This document shows positions 18,142 through 27,910 of a DNA stretch of 64,000 bases, one piece after another. A program made the translations under genes and the position numbers. Origin of the DNA: Chloroflexota bacterium (GTDB lineage: Bacteria; Chloroflexota; Dehalococcoidia; Lucifugimonadales; Lucifugimonadaceae). The stretch covers positions 1-64,000 of the forward strand of contig JABIFF010000018.1 of assembly GCA_018650845.1 (NCBI GenBank), in the 5' to 3' direction. Numbering within the stretch: the stretch's first letter is position 1; each line of letters starts with the position of its first letter. The notes under the pieces are model-generated. The model searched no databases, was not told where the DNA came from, and saw only the letters and a program-made list of their open reading frames with translations.

Positions 18142-18777
18142 TTAGTCTCGAGCATTGCGCGGCCATGGTGGCTGCGGTCGTTTTAGTTCGCCAAAATATT
18201 TTCGGCTACTTGCAATTCCCATGAAATCTTTGAACGCACTCATTGCTTCATTTTCAGGCGGAGTGAACATTTTTAAAAACGCTGCAGTTCCATCTTCGAA
18301 TACGAAGGTCGGCGTTCCAAAGACTCCATGAGTAAGAGCTTCCTCATGATCAGTGCCGATTTGTGCCAATGATTCCGGAGAATCCATGACATCAGTGAAC
18401 TTGTCGATATCGAGATTAGCATTCGCCGCTATCTCTAGAACTGACTCACGAGTTCGTACATCTTCACGGTCGACGTGCTTAGCGTGGAGAATCTTTTCCA
18501 TGAAATCGTTATGGGCGTCGGTTCCCTGTGCCCGTGCAGCGATACCACCGCGCAATGGCCAAAGCCCTCTGCTCACATAGTCGGCGTCTTGCTCCCACGC
18601 TTTCCAGTCATCGCCTTCTTTGGAGTTGACTTGCTCGAGCGCGAAACTACGCCAGTTGATCTCAAGATCATCCCCAAGTTCTTCTTTCACCTGGGCCAGC
18701 CAAATGCCGGCCTGTCGCACCCATGGTCAGGTGTAGTCGATGAACACATCTATCTTTACTGGCGTGTCAGTTTGCAT
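18142..18777 (-). CDS. DsbA/FrnE-family thiol oxidoreductase, selenoprotein with in-frame UGA
   Basis: A thioredoxin-fold DsbA-type protein. A standard call starts at 18720 and lacks the first beta strand and the active site. Upstream the same frame reads ATG at 18777-18775, then MQTDTPVKIDVFIDYT, a TGA at 18729-18727, and PWVRQAG. DsbA/FrnE relatives read DYxCPWC there, so the UGA sits exactly at the catalytic Cys (residue 17) and should encode selenocysteine; the second Cys of the CxxC is Val. The cis-proline loop FGTPTFVF is intact. Length 211 residues matches the family. A hairpin follows the UGA, and tRNA-Sec is at 1-98. The substrate is unknown. A sequencing error (TGC to TGA) is the alternative. 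Confidence 0.85.
18694..18729 (-). promoter_or_regulatory. Putative bSECIS hairpin after the UGA codon
   Basis: On the minus strand the UGA (18729-18727) is followed by 14 bases and then a 7-bp stem, GGCCGGC with GCTGGCC (one G-U pair), around the loop ATTTG. The apical loop lies 21 bases after the UGA, within the distance known for bacterial SECIS elements. The loop does not begin with the G usually favoured, so the assignment is tentative. Confidence 0.5.
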
Positions 18778-18890
18778 CGCAGTAGAAAATCTTTCTCTAA
18801 TCCCTCGCGGTTCGGTCAAAGTCTAGCAACACCACATCAAATCATTCGGGCAAAGATTCGGTTTTTACACTTAGTATTTGGTTTTCTGGA

Positions 18891-18904
18891 TATTCTGATT
18901 GTAA
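18891..18904 (+). promoter_or_regulatory. Possible -10 element for a leaderless transcript
   Basis: TATTCT at 18891-18896 ends 8 bases before the ATG at 18905, and no Shine-Dalgarno sequence precedes that ATG. A transcript starting at or next to the ATG is suggested. No convincing -35 is seen. Confidence 0.3.
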
Positions 18905-20179
18905 ATGCCCAACTTAGCCCAACTACTAACTTCCAAATCTTCCGCCGAGTATCAGCGCGTATTCAACATATGCCGGGATATTTCAAGTGAACTGGAAGAT
19001 GTTGATGGCGTTTACGTGGTTGGTGGCGTTGTTCGTGATCTGATTCTCGACCGCGAACCAGGCGATATCGATCTATCTGTAGTTGGCGACGCGGCAGCAT
19101 TCTCTTTGGCTCTGGCTTCACGTCTTGGCGCTCGGTCACCAATCGAATCTCAGTTCCAAACCTTCAAGATTGACTCTGAGAAAATGACGATAGGAATGCC
19201 GTCAGTCGATGTTGTAACCGCTCGATCAGAGACATATACAGAGCCTGCTGCCCTTCCGGATGTCACTGTTGGCACGATTGATGACGATCTCAAACGCCGC
19301 GATTTCAGCGTTAATGCCATGGCTGTTTCTCTTTCTGCGACCGACTGGGGAAATCTTGTTGACCCGGCTAATGGTTTCGGCGACATCATGCGAAAGCGAA
19401 TCAAGGTGCTGCACGATGGCAGTTTCGTTGATGATCCAACTCGAATTTTCAGAGCGGTGCGTTACTCGATTCGACTAAGTTTCTCGCTAGACGCTCGCAC
19501 GAAGTCACTCATCGAAAAGTCACTGGCCAATATCGATATTCTTAGCGGCACACGGGTGAGGAACGAATTTGAGCTCATGCTCACCGAACCGGGATTGGTC
19601 GAGTTACTTCGAACGTCAGAAGAAATTGGTTTGCTAGCGGCGATTTCACCGGGCTTACGAATCGGCTCAAAAGCCCTGCTGGTGTTGGAAGAGATGGCAG
19701 AAAATGATTCAGTTCCCTCCGACCAAACCGATCTACTGGCCCTGCTGACATTCGGGATGAACGAGGATGAAGCTGCTCAGGTCGTCAATCGATTCCAAGG
19801 GCCTGCAAACTGGGGTGAGTCGATCGTCGGTAACGCTGAACTCGCCAAGCATGTTGCCGTGCTCGATAAGAGTGACATTCTTCCGAGCGAAGTCGTGGAG
19901 ATTTTGAAGCCTGTTCCAACAGCCTCAATTCGAGCTTACGTTGAAGCAGGACCACCACTCCCGCGTCGAGACCGTCTAAATCAATATCTTGAAAAACTTC
20001 AGTTCGTAAAACCAGATACGACTGGTGCTGATCTGATTGACGCCGGTATTCCAGAAGGCCCAGTAATGGGCAAACTAATCGAAGTTATCAGACGCGCCAA
20101 ACTCGATGGTCAAGTCAAAACCAAAGATGAAGAATTGGAACTGGCTAAAAGTCGGTTACCCGGCTTCCTAACGAATTAG
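18905..20179 (+). CDS. CCA tRNA nucleotidyltransferase/poly(A) polymerase-type enzyme
   Basis: 424 residues. The class II nucleotidyltransferase head is at about residues 35-65: GGVVRDLILDREPGDIDLSV, with the catalytic Asp-x-Asp. KRRDFSVNAMAVSL and the RIFRAVRYSIRLSF motif follow, then an alpha-helical C-terminal half. It should add or repair the CCA end of tRNAs; in some lineages the same family makes poly(A) tails or only adds part of CCA. The tRNA-Sec and tRNA-Leu seen here encode their CCA, so repair would be its main task for them. It overlaps the convergent OGG gene by 4 bases at its stop. Confidence 0.92.
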   Translation: MPNLAQLLTSKSSAEYQRVFNICRDISSELEDVDGVYVVGGVVRDLILDREPGDIDLSVVGDAAAFSLALASRLGARSPIESQFQTFKIDSEKMTIGMPSVDVVTARSETYTEPAALPDVTVGTIDDDLKRRDFSVNAMAVSLSATDWGNLVDPANGFGDIMRKRIKVLHDGSFVDDPTRIFRAVRYSIRLSFSLDARTKSLIEKSLANIDILSGTRVRNEFELMLTEPGLVELLRTSEEIGLLAAISPGLRIGSKALLVLEEMAENDSVPSDQTDLLALLTFGMNEDEAAQVVNRFQGPANWGESIVGNAELAKHVAVLDKSDILPSEVVEILKPVPTASIRAYVEAGPPLPRRDRLNQYLEKLQFVKPDTTGADLIDAGIPEGPVMGKLIEVIRRAKLDGQVKTKDEELELAKSRLPGFLTN

Positions 20180-21111
20180 TTTTCGTCTTCAGGCAGCGCT
20201 CGTTCAACGTGCGTGCCGCCCCATTCAGACGCTCGACGTGCCAAGCGTTCCCTGTGGAACATGTACTGGTTTGCCAATGCAGCGTGATTTCCAAAGAAGT
20301 CACGTGCCCAATCAGCAGCGTAGGTAAGGGATGCCTTTTCAGGCAGGTCGTACCACTTGTGCAAAGCTCTCAAGATGTGGCGATCTACGATGAACGACTC
20401 AGGCTTGTCGAGAGCGAAGGCCAATACACAATCAGCTACCTTCTCGCCCACACCATGCAGCGCGACCAAAGCCTCGCGTGCCTCTGCGTACGACGCTTCA
20501 CGCAAATCCGAGAGCCGAAGCTGCCCTGATGCGACTGCTTCAGCGGCAGGTACTAGATATTTCGCCCGGAATCCAAACCCTAAATCGCGAAGAAACTGTT
20601 CGCCAGCTTCAGCTACAACTTCAGGTTCAGGGAATGTCACATCTCGTGCTTCGGGACCTACTGAATATCCGAGATGTTCGGCGGCATTGCCGACGTTAAG
20701 TTTGATACGAGGGATGTTCGAAGTGCTTGAGGTGATAAAGCTGAACAGGCTCTCCCACGGATCCTGCCGCAACACTCGTAGTCCTGAATATCCTCTTAGA
20801 GCGGGACCTAAGCACGGATCATCAGCAAACCGAGTTCGAAATCCTTCAAGATCCTGATCATGTCCCAAGTACTCGAGCATCGAATGCTGAAGACCATCAA
20901 TCCCTTTGCCATCGACGGGAGTAATCGTTACCCCACCGTCGATTTCGTCGACATTCACAACACGACGACCAACAACACCCCGGTAACCACCGGTTTCTTC
21001 CGGCCACCATCGAAACGCCTGACCACCGTCGAGCGTTGCTTCAATGTCGACATAGCCGACTGGTAAAAATACTGATTTCACCGTAGTTGTGCTGTTTTCA
21101 GAAGTTGTCAC
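20176..21111 (-). CDS. 8-oxoguanine DNA glycosylase/AP lyase (OGG1-type)
   Basis: 311 residues. An OGG_N-like N-terminal domain (DIEATLDGGQAFRWWPE) is followed by the helix-hairpin-helix GPD domain with LVALHGVGEKVADCVLAFAL. The Lys in GVGEKVADC corresponds to the Schiff-base Lys of OGG1 and the Asp in FIVDRHI to its catalytic Asp. It should excise 8-oxoguanine opposite C and nick the strand. The C-terminal MFHRERLARRA is normal for the family. Its ATG overlaps the stop of the helicase gene by 4 bases (21108-21111), so the two repair genes are translationally coupled. Confidence 0.92.
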   Translation of the reverse strand: MTTSENSTTTVKSVFLPVGYVDIEATLDGGQAFRWWPEETGGYRGVVGRRVVNVDEIDGGVTITPVDGKGIDGLQHSMLEYLGHDQDLEGFRTRFADDPCLGPALRGYSGLRVLRQDPWESLFSFITSSTSNIPRIKLNVGNAAEHLGYSVGPEARDVTFPEPEVVAEAGEQFLRDLGFGFRAKYLVPAAEAVASGQLRLSDLREASYAEAREALVALHGVGEKVADCVLAFALDKPESFIVDRHILRALHKWYDLPEKASLTYAADWARDFFGNHAALANQYMFHRERLARRASEWGGTHVERALPEDEN

Positions 21112-23918
21112 TCAAAAGTCCCATCACGCCAGCTCTCCAACAATGGGAAGAGGCGTTCCGTGCTAACTCGGCGAACCGTACATCTCGGTAGGGAACGCTG
21201 GAATTTCACTCCGTAGCTCTTGGTCACGATTCGGTTATCGAGAATCACGAATACCCCGCGATCAGTCCGCGACCGAATAAGGCGACCAAACCCCTGCCGG
21301 AAACGCTGAACTGCTTCAGGAATGCTGTACTCACCAAACCCATCTTCGAATTGTTCGCTTCGAGCCGCAACAATTGGGTCAGATGGAACCGGGAACGGCA
21401 ATCGAGCCATCACCAGTGCGTCGAGTGAAGCTCCCTGAAGGTCAACACCTTCCCAGAGGCTACTTGTTCCCAACGCTATAGTTGGGCCATCTTCCGCAAG
21501 CATTCGCATGATTCTTGCTGGCGAGCCATCAGCACCTTGAGCAATAACTCGAATTCCCTCGCGTCCAAGTACCGAAGAAATCGCTTTACGTGCATTATCG
21601 AGTGCAGAAATCGAGGTGAAGAGGACAAGTACACGCCCAGCACTCGATTTCGCTATGTCGATCAAAACATCGGCAGTTGCATTAGCGAATCCAGGATCGC
21701 CCGGCGCTGGCATATCTTCGGGAACAGCGATGAGCGTGTTCTTCTTGTAATCGTACGGCGAACCTAGAACCAGATCGTTCCCGGTCTCAAGCCCGATGGA
21801 ATTACGATATCGCTCAAAACTCTTCTCATAGGCAATAGTCGCCCCTGTGAGAATTACCGACCGATCACCTTCGAATAGCGCCTGATTCAGCTTTTTCGAT
21901 ACGTCGAGCGGAGCACCGTTGATGTTGGTGCCTCGATTGCCCGATTGCGCTCGAAGCCAGTAGACGCTGTCGTCTTCGGGTTCGGGGATCGCCTGCCTGA
22001 GCGACGTAACCGCCGCCTCAACAGAGTCCTTCACGGCGTACGCATCAAGCACGAGACCTTCGGCAGAACTGTCTTTCGTTGCAGACGCTTGCTCACATAG
22101 TTCGCCGATATGTGCTGCAACTTCTAACAACCGGGCGTTAGCGTTCTCCCAAGCGATCTCAAGATCACTCCATATTGGTTGGGTACGCACACCGTTGGTA
22201 AGGCGAATTTCCGATTGCTGTTGCGATCCACGAGCAGCACTCGCAGCAATTTCGGCAGCGAGATCGAACATCACTGATGCATTTTGAATTGCAGCCTCAA
22301 CAGCTTCGGTTGCTTGGGCGGCAATGTTTGTCGATGCATCAAGTGCGTTTACGACGCCCTTTGAAATGGTTGCTGCGAGTTTTGCCAAATGACCGCGATT
22401 TCCAGTTAGTTGTCGTAGCTCGTTCTCAAGCTGGAACTGATTCACTGAAAAGCCCAAGTGAGTCGTTGCTGCCGATTCGAGGTGATGTGCTTCGTCAACA
22501 ATCAACACGTCGTGGTCAGGCAGCAAGCCACCACCCATGGCGATATCTGACATCAGTAACGCATGGTTGATTACAACAACGTTCGAAGCATTCGCCTGAT
22601 TTCGAGCTTTCCTCAAGAAGCACGGACCTTCGTTCGAGGGGCACATGATCGCACCTTGAGCGGAAAATCGACCGAACAGCGGTGTTAGTCGGCCAAGTGC
22701 CAACTCGCTTCTGTCGCCGGTTTCTGTCTCACGCAACCAAACAAGAATTTTTGAAAGGATTTTTGATTCGATATCGTTTGGATCGGTCGACAGAACTGCG
22801 TTTTGCCAACGCTTGAAACAAACGTAGTTGGCTCGCCCTTTCAGCTGGGCAGCCCGCATACGATCTGATTTCTCTCCATATTCCTCAAGCGCACCCGAGG
22901 TAATCTCAACATCTTTGCCGATGAGCTGTTCTTGAAGATTGATCGTATTCGTCGATATGACCACTTTCTTGCCAGAACGAATTGCGAACAGAACTGACGG
23001 AATCAGATATGCGAGTGATTTACCAACACCAGTCCCCGCCTCAACGATGAGATGTTCGCCTTCTTCGATAGCGTTCGCCACCGCTTTGGCCATCTCTACC
23101 TGCTCCGGGCGTGATTCAAATCCGTCGAGTGATTTTTCAAGCGATCCACCCTCGCCAAAAATCTCATCAACCGAATCTTCAACCTTTTGAGAATCTTTCT
23201 CATCCTGGTCGTATTTGTGCGGTTCTACAGACGGGATTTTCGAAGATGAACGAAGTCGTTGCGATAGCTCTTTTGGATCGATGCCAGTGAGACTGTCGCT
23301 GGTCGGAAGTAACGGCGAATCGTCGCCATCGATAATTCGTCTGGCGAGCGCACCTAAGGGCGTATTCGCCTTTTCACCAAGCAGTTTGATCTGCTCGATA
23401 ACAGATCGATCGAATTTTTCGATGATGCCTAGAAGATGAAGAAATAAGTCCCGGGTTGCGAGTGCGTCAGAGAGCGCCCGGTGAGGATTGTCGTGCAGAA
23501 ACCCGAATCGCTGCGACAAGCGTCCAAGGCTGTACTCAGGGCCTGCTGGAAGGGCGATCTCCGCCATCGACATGGTGTCGTACAAGCCATCTGGCTTCAC
23601 GCCATGTGATCGCAAGAACGATGCGTCGAATCCAACGTTGTGTCCGATAATCGGCACACCAGCGATGAAATCAGCGACCTCCGATTTCACGTCTTCCCAA
23701 TCCGGAGCAGAATCGACATCCGATTGGGTAATCCCCGTTAGCCCAACGATAAAACTCGAAAGTTTTCGCTGAGGGTTCACAAGCAAGCTCAGAGTATCGA
23801 CTTGCTCTCCGCCCTGAAATTTAACGGCACCGACCTCGATAATGTGATCAGATTTGGCGTTCACACCTGTCGTTTCAAGGTCAAGCGCTATGAGTGTGTC
23901 TTCGTGAATTCCAGACAA
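21108..23918 (-). CDS. dinG: DinG-family helicase with N-terminal DEDDh exonuclease
   Basis: 936 residues. Residues about 8-170 form a PolC-epsilon-like 3'-5' exonuclease (IALDLETTGVNAKSDHIIEVG, GHNVGFDASFL, HRALSDALATRDLF). The rest is an XPD/DinG superfamily 2 helicase: EAGTGVGKSLAYLIP Walker A, VDEAHHLE box, and the late motif QRFRQGFGRLIRSRTDRGV. Between motifs Ia and II three cysteines are visible (NYVCFKRW, MCPSNEGPCF), so whether a full 4Fe-4S cluster forms is uncertain. The fused layout is that of Gram-positive DinG/YoaA-like proteins acting in DNA repair. It is coupled to the OGG gene. Confidence 0.93.
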   Translation of the reverse strand: MSGIHEDTLIALDLETTGVNAKSDHIIEVGAVKFQGGEQVDTLSLLVNPQRKLSSFIVGLTGITQSDVDSAPDWEDVKSEVADFIAGVPIIGHNVGFDASFLRSHGVKPDGLYDTMSMAEIALPAGPEYSLGRLSQRFGFLHDNPHRALSDALATRDLFLHLLGIIEKFDRSVIEQIKLLGEKANTPLGALARRIIDGDDSPLLPTSDSLTGIDPKELSQRLRSSSKIPSVEPHKYDQDEKDSQKVEDSVDEIFGEGGSLEKSLDGFESRPEQVEMAKAVANAIEEGEHLIVEAGTGVGKSLAYLIPSVLFAIRSGKKVVISTNTINLQEQLIGKDVEITSGALEEYGEKSDRMRAAQLKGRANYVCFKRWQNAVLSTDPNDIESKILSKILVWLRETETGDRSELALGRLTPLFGRFSAQGAIMCPSNEGPCFLRKARNQANASNVVVINHALLMSDIAMGGGLLPDHDVLIVDEAHHLESAATTHLGFSVNQFQLENELRQLTGNRGHLAKLAATISKGVVNALDASTNIAAQATEAVEAAIQNASVMFDLAAEIAASAARGSQQQSEIRLTNGVRTQPIWSDLEIAWENANARLLEVAAHIGELCEQASATKDSSAEGLVLDAYAVKDSVEAAVTSLRQAIPEPEDDSVYWLRAQSGNRGTNINGAPLDVSKKLNQALFEGDRSVILTGATIAYEKSFERYRNSIGLETGNDLVLGSPYDYKKNTLIAVPEDMPAPGDPGFANATADVLIDIAKSSAGRVLVLFTSISALDNARKAISSVLGREGIRVIAQGADGSPARIMRMLAEDGPTIALGTSSLWEGVDLQGASLDALVMARLPFPVPSDPIVAARSEQFEDGFGEYSIPEAVQRFRQGFGRLIRSRTDRGVFVILDNRIVTKSYGVKFQRSLPRCTVRRVSTERLFPLLESWRDGTFE

Positions 23919-24044
23919 ATAATTGAGTTCTCAGCGAGCATGCAAGCGGGATTGTGGAGCAGTTAGAATCGTGACACAGACTCTATCGGAATCCCTTCAT
24001 TTTGCGACGGGATTCCAGACGGATTTCGCCTGTGTTGTGGCTGA

Positions 24045-25118
24045 TTAATATCCGGCGGACTTCAGCACACGTTCGACATTGTCGAACCCGGATTCGATTT
24101 CTTTGGCGTCAATAGCTCGAATTACATCAGCCATTGCAGCGTTGACCGGAGTGTCGATGCCAACACTCGCACCCTGCTGGCAAACAAAACCGTTCATCTG
24201 GTAAATCTCAGTTGGCCTACCTTTTACAACGTCTTGCGCCATCGAAGGTCGCCAGTTGGCACCAGAGGATTTTTCAGCAAGTTCGCCGTCGAGCAATTCA
24301 TAAACATCGCCACGTGACGCATCCGCCCACTCCTGAGCCGACTTGCCACCGAAGTTTTCGACATCATGCCCGAGTGCAAGACCGACAGAAGCCACTTCCT
24401 GCGCAAGTCGAATTTGCAGTTCTCTGCCCCGGGCGTGCTTGTTCAGATCTGCCATACCCATGCCGCTCGAAGCAGCGACAGGGTTGCCCATCGAGTTCTG
24501 ACCCAGCTTCGCCCAGCGTTCGCCCCACAAATTTGTAGTGATCTTTCCGCCGTCAACAGGATCGAGTATTTCGATTAGTTCATGTAATCGAGTGGTTTCG
24601 CTGCCATCGTGGTTCCCTGCCCTGAAAACGATGTGACCGTGATCGCGACGTCGGGTATCACCGGGTCGTTCAACCTTGCCGGCTTCCCACATAGCTACTG
24701 AAATGCTCGACATCACCAGGCCAACCGCGCGTTCTGCGCCAACAGCCTCAGCAATTGCAGGATCGGTCCAAGTGTTCTGAGAAGAAACGATGTAGCCCTC
24801 GGGTTTTACAAACTTGTTGATGAACGTTGCTGCCCATGCTGTGTCGTAGGCTTTTACGGCGACAAATCCAATATCGAACTGCTCTTCACGAGCAAGCAAT
24901 TCGTTTTCATGAAGGTGAAACATCGTTGGATGAGCGACGAACGTGTCGTGTGGACCTTCTACCTGTAATCCGTCGCTTCGAATTGTCTCAACCTGCTCGT
25001 CCCAAAGATCGACGAGTGTCACATCGTGACCGGTGTGGGAGAGCCATCCACCCAGATAAGAACCAACCGCACCGGCTCCAATAAAGATAATTCGTTTCTT
25101 GTTTGAATTGTCAGACAT
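24045..25118 (-). CDS. Ketopantoate reductase (ApbA/PanE)-family protein
   Basis: 357 residues. N-terminal NADP motif IIFIGAGAVGSYLGGWLSHTG, then the C-terminal helical domain with the conserved LWGERWAKLGQNSMGNPVAASSG around the catalytic Lys. It is longer than typical PanE (about 300) and has a paralogue at 42737 in the same window, so it is more likely a catabolic 2-keto acid reductase than the pantothenate enzyme. The neighbours on the same strand upstream are two enolase-family genes, whose 2-keto products it could reduce. This is inference; the true substrate is unknown. Confidence 0.82.
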   Translation of the reverse strand: MSDNSNKKRIIFIGAGAVGSYLGGWLSHTGHDVTLVDLWDEQVETIRSDGLQVEGPHDTFVAHPTMFHLHENELLAREEQFDIGFVAVKAYDTAWAATFINKFVKPEGYIVSSQNTWTDPAIAEAVGAERAVGLVMSSISVAMWEAGKVERPGDTRRRDHGHIVFRAGNHDGSETTRLHELIEILDPVDGGKITTNLWGERWAKLGQNSMGNPVAASSGMGMADLNKHARGRELQIRLAQEVASVGLALGHDVENFGGKSAQEWADASRGDVYELLDGELAEKSSGANWRPSMAQDVVKGRPTEIYQMNGFVCQQGASVGIDTPVNAAMADVIRAIDAKEIESGFDNVERVLKSAGY

Positions 25119-25175
25119 TCGGATTGTTCTCTTTTGTTTCTAGTTCAGCTGTGGACGGTAGCGGTGATTGGTCGA

Positions 25176-26435
25176 TTAGTCGTAGTAAACAGAATCGGCG
25201 CCAGCTTTGCGCCGATCATTACTGTTGATGAATTCTTCTTGAAGTTCAGGCGGAGGATAGGTATATCGCTTGCTCGACATGAGCCAGCCTTCCGCACGTT
25301 CATTACTCGTGCGAACAGTGACATCGGATCGTTCCATCACTGAACTCTTAAGGTGCGTACCTAACCCCGGCTCTGTCGGAGCCATCAGGTAACCATCCTT
25401 GATTTCAAAATCAGGTTCGATGAAATCTCGGTACCAGCCAAGATGCATCGCACGGTTGTACTCCATGATCATCACGTTCGGAGTTGCCATTGCGATATGA
25501 GCGCACGCGAACATGTTTACTGGCCCGACACAGTCGTGTGGAGCTATCGGCATCTGATGCGCTGACGCGAGAATCGCTATTTTCTTCACTTCAGAAATGC
25601 CGCCTGTCCAAGTGAGATCAGGCATCGATATGCGTGCTGCCGGTGATTCGATAAATCGTCGGTGCTGGTATCGCGTCATCAGTCTTTCAGCAGCTGCGAT
25701 AGGCGTCGTTGTGGCATCTTGCAAACGAACGTGCGCGTCTTCGTTGAGGGGCGAAATCAGCTCTTCGTGCCACATTGGGCGCAGTGGTTCCATCTCGCGG
25801 ACTATTCGCAATGCGCTAGGAAGATTCCATTTGGCGTGAGCGTCGTTGGCGACCTCGATCTCCATGCCCAGTTTGTCTCGAATTTCCCTAAGTGGACGAA
25901 GCGCCCAATCAAGATCGTCTTGATACAAGACTTGCCCGTCGGATTCACGAGCTATGAAATCTGTCGGCGACATCTTCATTCCGGTGATGCCCTGATCAAG
26001 TAGGCGTTGAGCGACCTCGACTGGTTTCGTCCACACGTCGTATCCGTCAGTGATATTGCCATACACACCAAGCGTGTTGTAAACCTTGATGCGGTGCCTT
26101 GTGCCTCCTCCGATTATCTCGAAGATCGGCATTTGAAGAACTTGGCCTTTGATATCCCACAAAGCAACATCGATCGCTGATATTGCTCGAAGTTCCGCTC
26201 CGCCATATCCAGCGTGATCTGAAAGCCGGAACATGGTCTGCCAATGGCGTTCGATCTCAGCGGGTTCACGTCCGATTAGGAGCGGACCGAAATGATCGTG
26301 GATAGCGGCTTCGACGGTCGAAGCGCCGTACCAGGTCTCACCAAGCCCAATCACGCCGGTATCAGTGTGAATCTGCACAAAGATGAGATCCGGGAATTGG
26401 CCAACTCGGATGGTCTCGATTTTGGAGATGATCAT
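25176..26435 (-). CDS. Enolase-superfamily (mandelate racemase/MLE) dehydratase
   Basis: 419 residues. Capping domain, then a barrel with metal ligands in EVANDAHAKW (Asp), MWHEELI (Glu) and AAAERLM (Glu). The Asp-His dyad appears as MPDLTWTGG and IAPHDCVGP. The barrel Lys is in GMKMSP. It is the same subfamily as the genes at 6631 and 26432, sharing the RLxxxxQxRxFI segment. Its start codon overlaps the stop of the 26432 gene by 4 bases, so both proteins are made from one message and might form a mixed oligomer or act on related substrates. Substrate unknown. Confidence 0.92.
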   Translation of the reverse strand: MIISKIETIRVGQFPDLIFVQIHTDTGVIGLGETWYGASTVEAAIHDHFGPLLIGREPAEIERHWQTMFRLSDHAGYGGAELRAISAIDVALWDIKGQVLQMPIFEIIGGGTRHRIKVYNTLGVYGNITDGYDVWTKPVEVAQRLLDQGITGMKMSPTDFIARESDGQVLYQDDLDWALRPLREIRDKLGMEIEVANDAHAKWNLPSALRIVREMEPLRPMWHEELISPLNEDAHVRLQDATTTPIAAAERLMTRYQHRRFIESPAARISMPDLTWTGGISEVKKIAILASAHQMPIAPHDCVGPVNMFACAHIAMATPNVMIMEYNRAMHLGWYRDFIEPDFEIKDGYLMAPTEPGLGTHLKSSVMERSDVTVRTSNERAEGWLMSSKRYTYPPPELQEEFINSNDRRKAGADSVYYD

Positions 26436-27757
26436 TGCTGGTCACCTTCCTCATCGTCTTTGAACCACGTGGCAATTCCACCGCCTGGTCCTGCGGTCGG
26501 CGAATCACCGTCACCAGTTGTTAGACGCTCAGAGATGGGCGAACCTTGTGCTCGGAAATCAGTGATCTCTTCCATCTCTCGCCACATCTCTTTCGAGAAG
26601 TTGTCGGCGCCGCTCCAGCCCTCGTCGTTCATTCCCATGATCATGACCGACTCATCGCTAACTCGCAGCATGATGTCGGGTCGATCAAATACTTCAGGTC
26701 GTAATCGAGTTCCGATGCCGGGGTTCTGAGGCGCATGCAGCCAACCGTGTTCGATAGGTGGCAACGGATCGACAAATTCTCCGTACCAACCGTAGAGATA
26801 CGGCCTGACATGTTCCATGATCATTGCGTTCGGAGAATTCATGCAAATGTGTGCACAAGCGAAAATGTTCACTGGCCCCGTAGCGTCGTGCGGAGCGACC
26901 GGTACTTGGTGAGCCGACGCCATCACCGCAATTCGGTGTGTCTCGCTAATACCACCTGTCCAAATAAGATCAGGCATTACGATCTGGGCAGCACCGTTTT
27001 CGATAAATTCACGCAGTTGCCAACGAGTGAGCAATCGTTCAGAAATACATACCGGAGTACTTGTTGAATCTTGGAGTTGTCGTAGCGCCTCAGGGTTCAG
27101 AAGTGGCATGAGATCTTCCTGCCACATGATGTCGAGCGGTTCCATTTCTTTCGCAATTTGTATGGCAACCGGCAACGCCCATTTGCCGTGACCATCGTTA
27201 GCGATTTTGATATCGCCACCAACTGCATCACGCACGTCACGGAACGGTTTTAGAACGTGATCAAGTTCTTTAGGAGCTAGATACTGACCTTCCGACGGCG
27301 TGGCAACAGTAATCGTTGGTCCCATCTTCATGGCAGTAATACCATCGTCGATCAGTTCTTTGGCTAGATCGCCGCATCCTTCGAATGGTGCACCGGTTGC
27401 GTACACACGGATCTTTTTACGGACGGCTCCACCGAGCAGCTCGTACACAGGCACGCCAGCAGCTTGGCCTTTGATATCCCACAGAGCCATATCTATCGCT
27501 GAGATCGCCCGTAGCTCAGCACCGCCATAGCCAGCGTGATCCGACAGTCGGAACATATTCAGCCAGTGTCGCTCAATGGCGAACGGGTCTCTTCCCACGA
27601 TCAAAGGCGCAAAGTGATCGTGAACCGCCGATTCGACAGTTTTCGATGCGTACCAAGTTTCACCAAGGCCGATCAGACCGGTATCAGTGTGAACCCGAAC
27701 CCAGATGACATCGGCAGGGTCACTTACTCGTACTGTTTCAATATGTGTGATCTTCAC
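26432..27757 (-). CDS. Enolase-superfamily (mandelate racemase/MLE) dehydratase
   Basis: 441 residues, the longest of the group because of a C-terminal tail of about 40 residues ending in acidic residues. Metal ligands in IANDGHGKW (Asp), MWQEDLM (Glu) and CISERLL (Glu), dyad in MPDLIWTGG and VAPHDATGP. It resembles its downstream partner at 25176 clearly but not closely, so the pair is an older duplication than the array at 51008. It is the first gene of the coupled pair; 153 bases separate it from the divergent alcohol dehydrogenase gene. The reaction is probably dehydration of a sugar acid. Confidence 0.92.
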   Translation of the reverse strand: MKITHIETVRVSDPADVIWVRVHTDTGLIGLGETWYASKTVESAVHDHFAPLIVGRDPFAIERHWLNMFRLSDHAGYGGAELRAISAIDMALWDIKGQAAGVPVYELLGGAVRKKIRVYATGAPFEGCGDLAKELIDDGITAMKMGPTITVATPSEGQYLAPKELDHVLKPFRDVRDAVGGDIKIANDGHGKWALPVAIQIAKEMEPLDIMWQEDLMPLLNPEALRQLQDSTSTPVCISERLLTRWQLREFIENGAAQIVMPDLIWTGGISETHRIAVMASAHQVPVAPHDATGPVNIFACAHICMNSPNAMIMEHVRPYLYGWYGEFVDPLPPIEHGWLHAPQNPGIGTRLRPEVFDRPDIMLRVSDESVMIMGMNDEGWSGADNFSKEMWREMEEITDFRAQGSPISERLTTGDGDSPTAGPGGGIATWFKDDEEGDQQ

Positions 27758-27910
27758 GTCTAGCAGCTGCCTTGATCGTACTTGTCTAAAAATAGGGTCG
27801 AACGGTCGCCGAGTATACGCCGGGTCAGGTTAGAATTCGCCCGAAAATCGCCATTCGGGTTCAGATAACCGTCCAGTGATCCCAGAGTTCAACGTGATAA
27901 GAGGAACGAA

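Noticed and set aside
18475-18990. Open frame of 171 codons on the plus strand
   Set aside because: It is opposite the selenoprotein gene and runs into the CCA-adding gene in another frame; no domain seen.
23988-24016. Hairpin GGAATCCC/GGGATTCC after the 24045 gene
   Set aside because: 8-bp stem with a 13-base loop and no T run on the minus strand; too weak to call a terminator.
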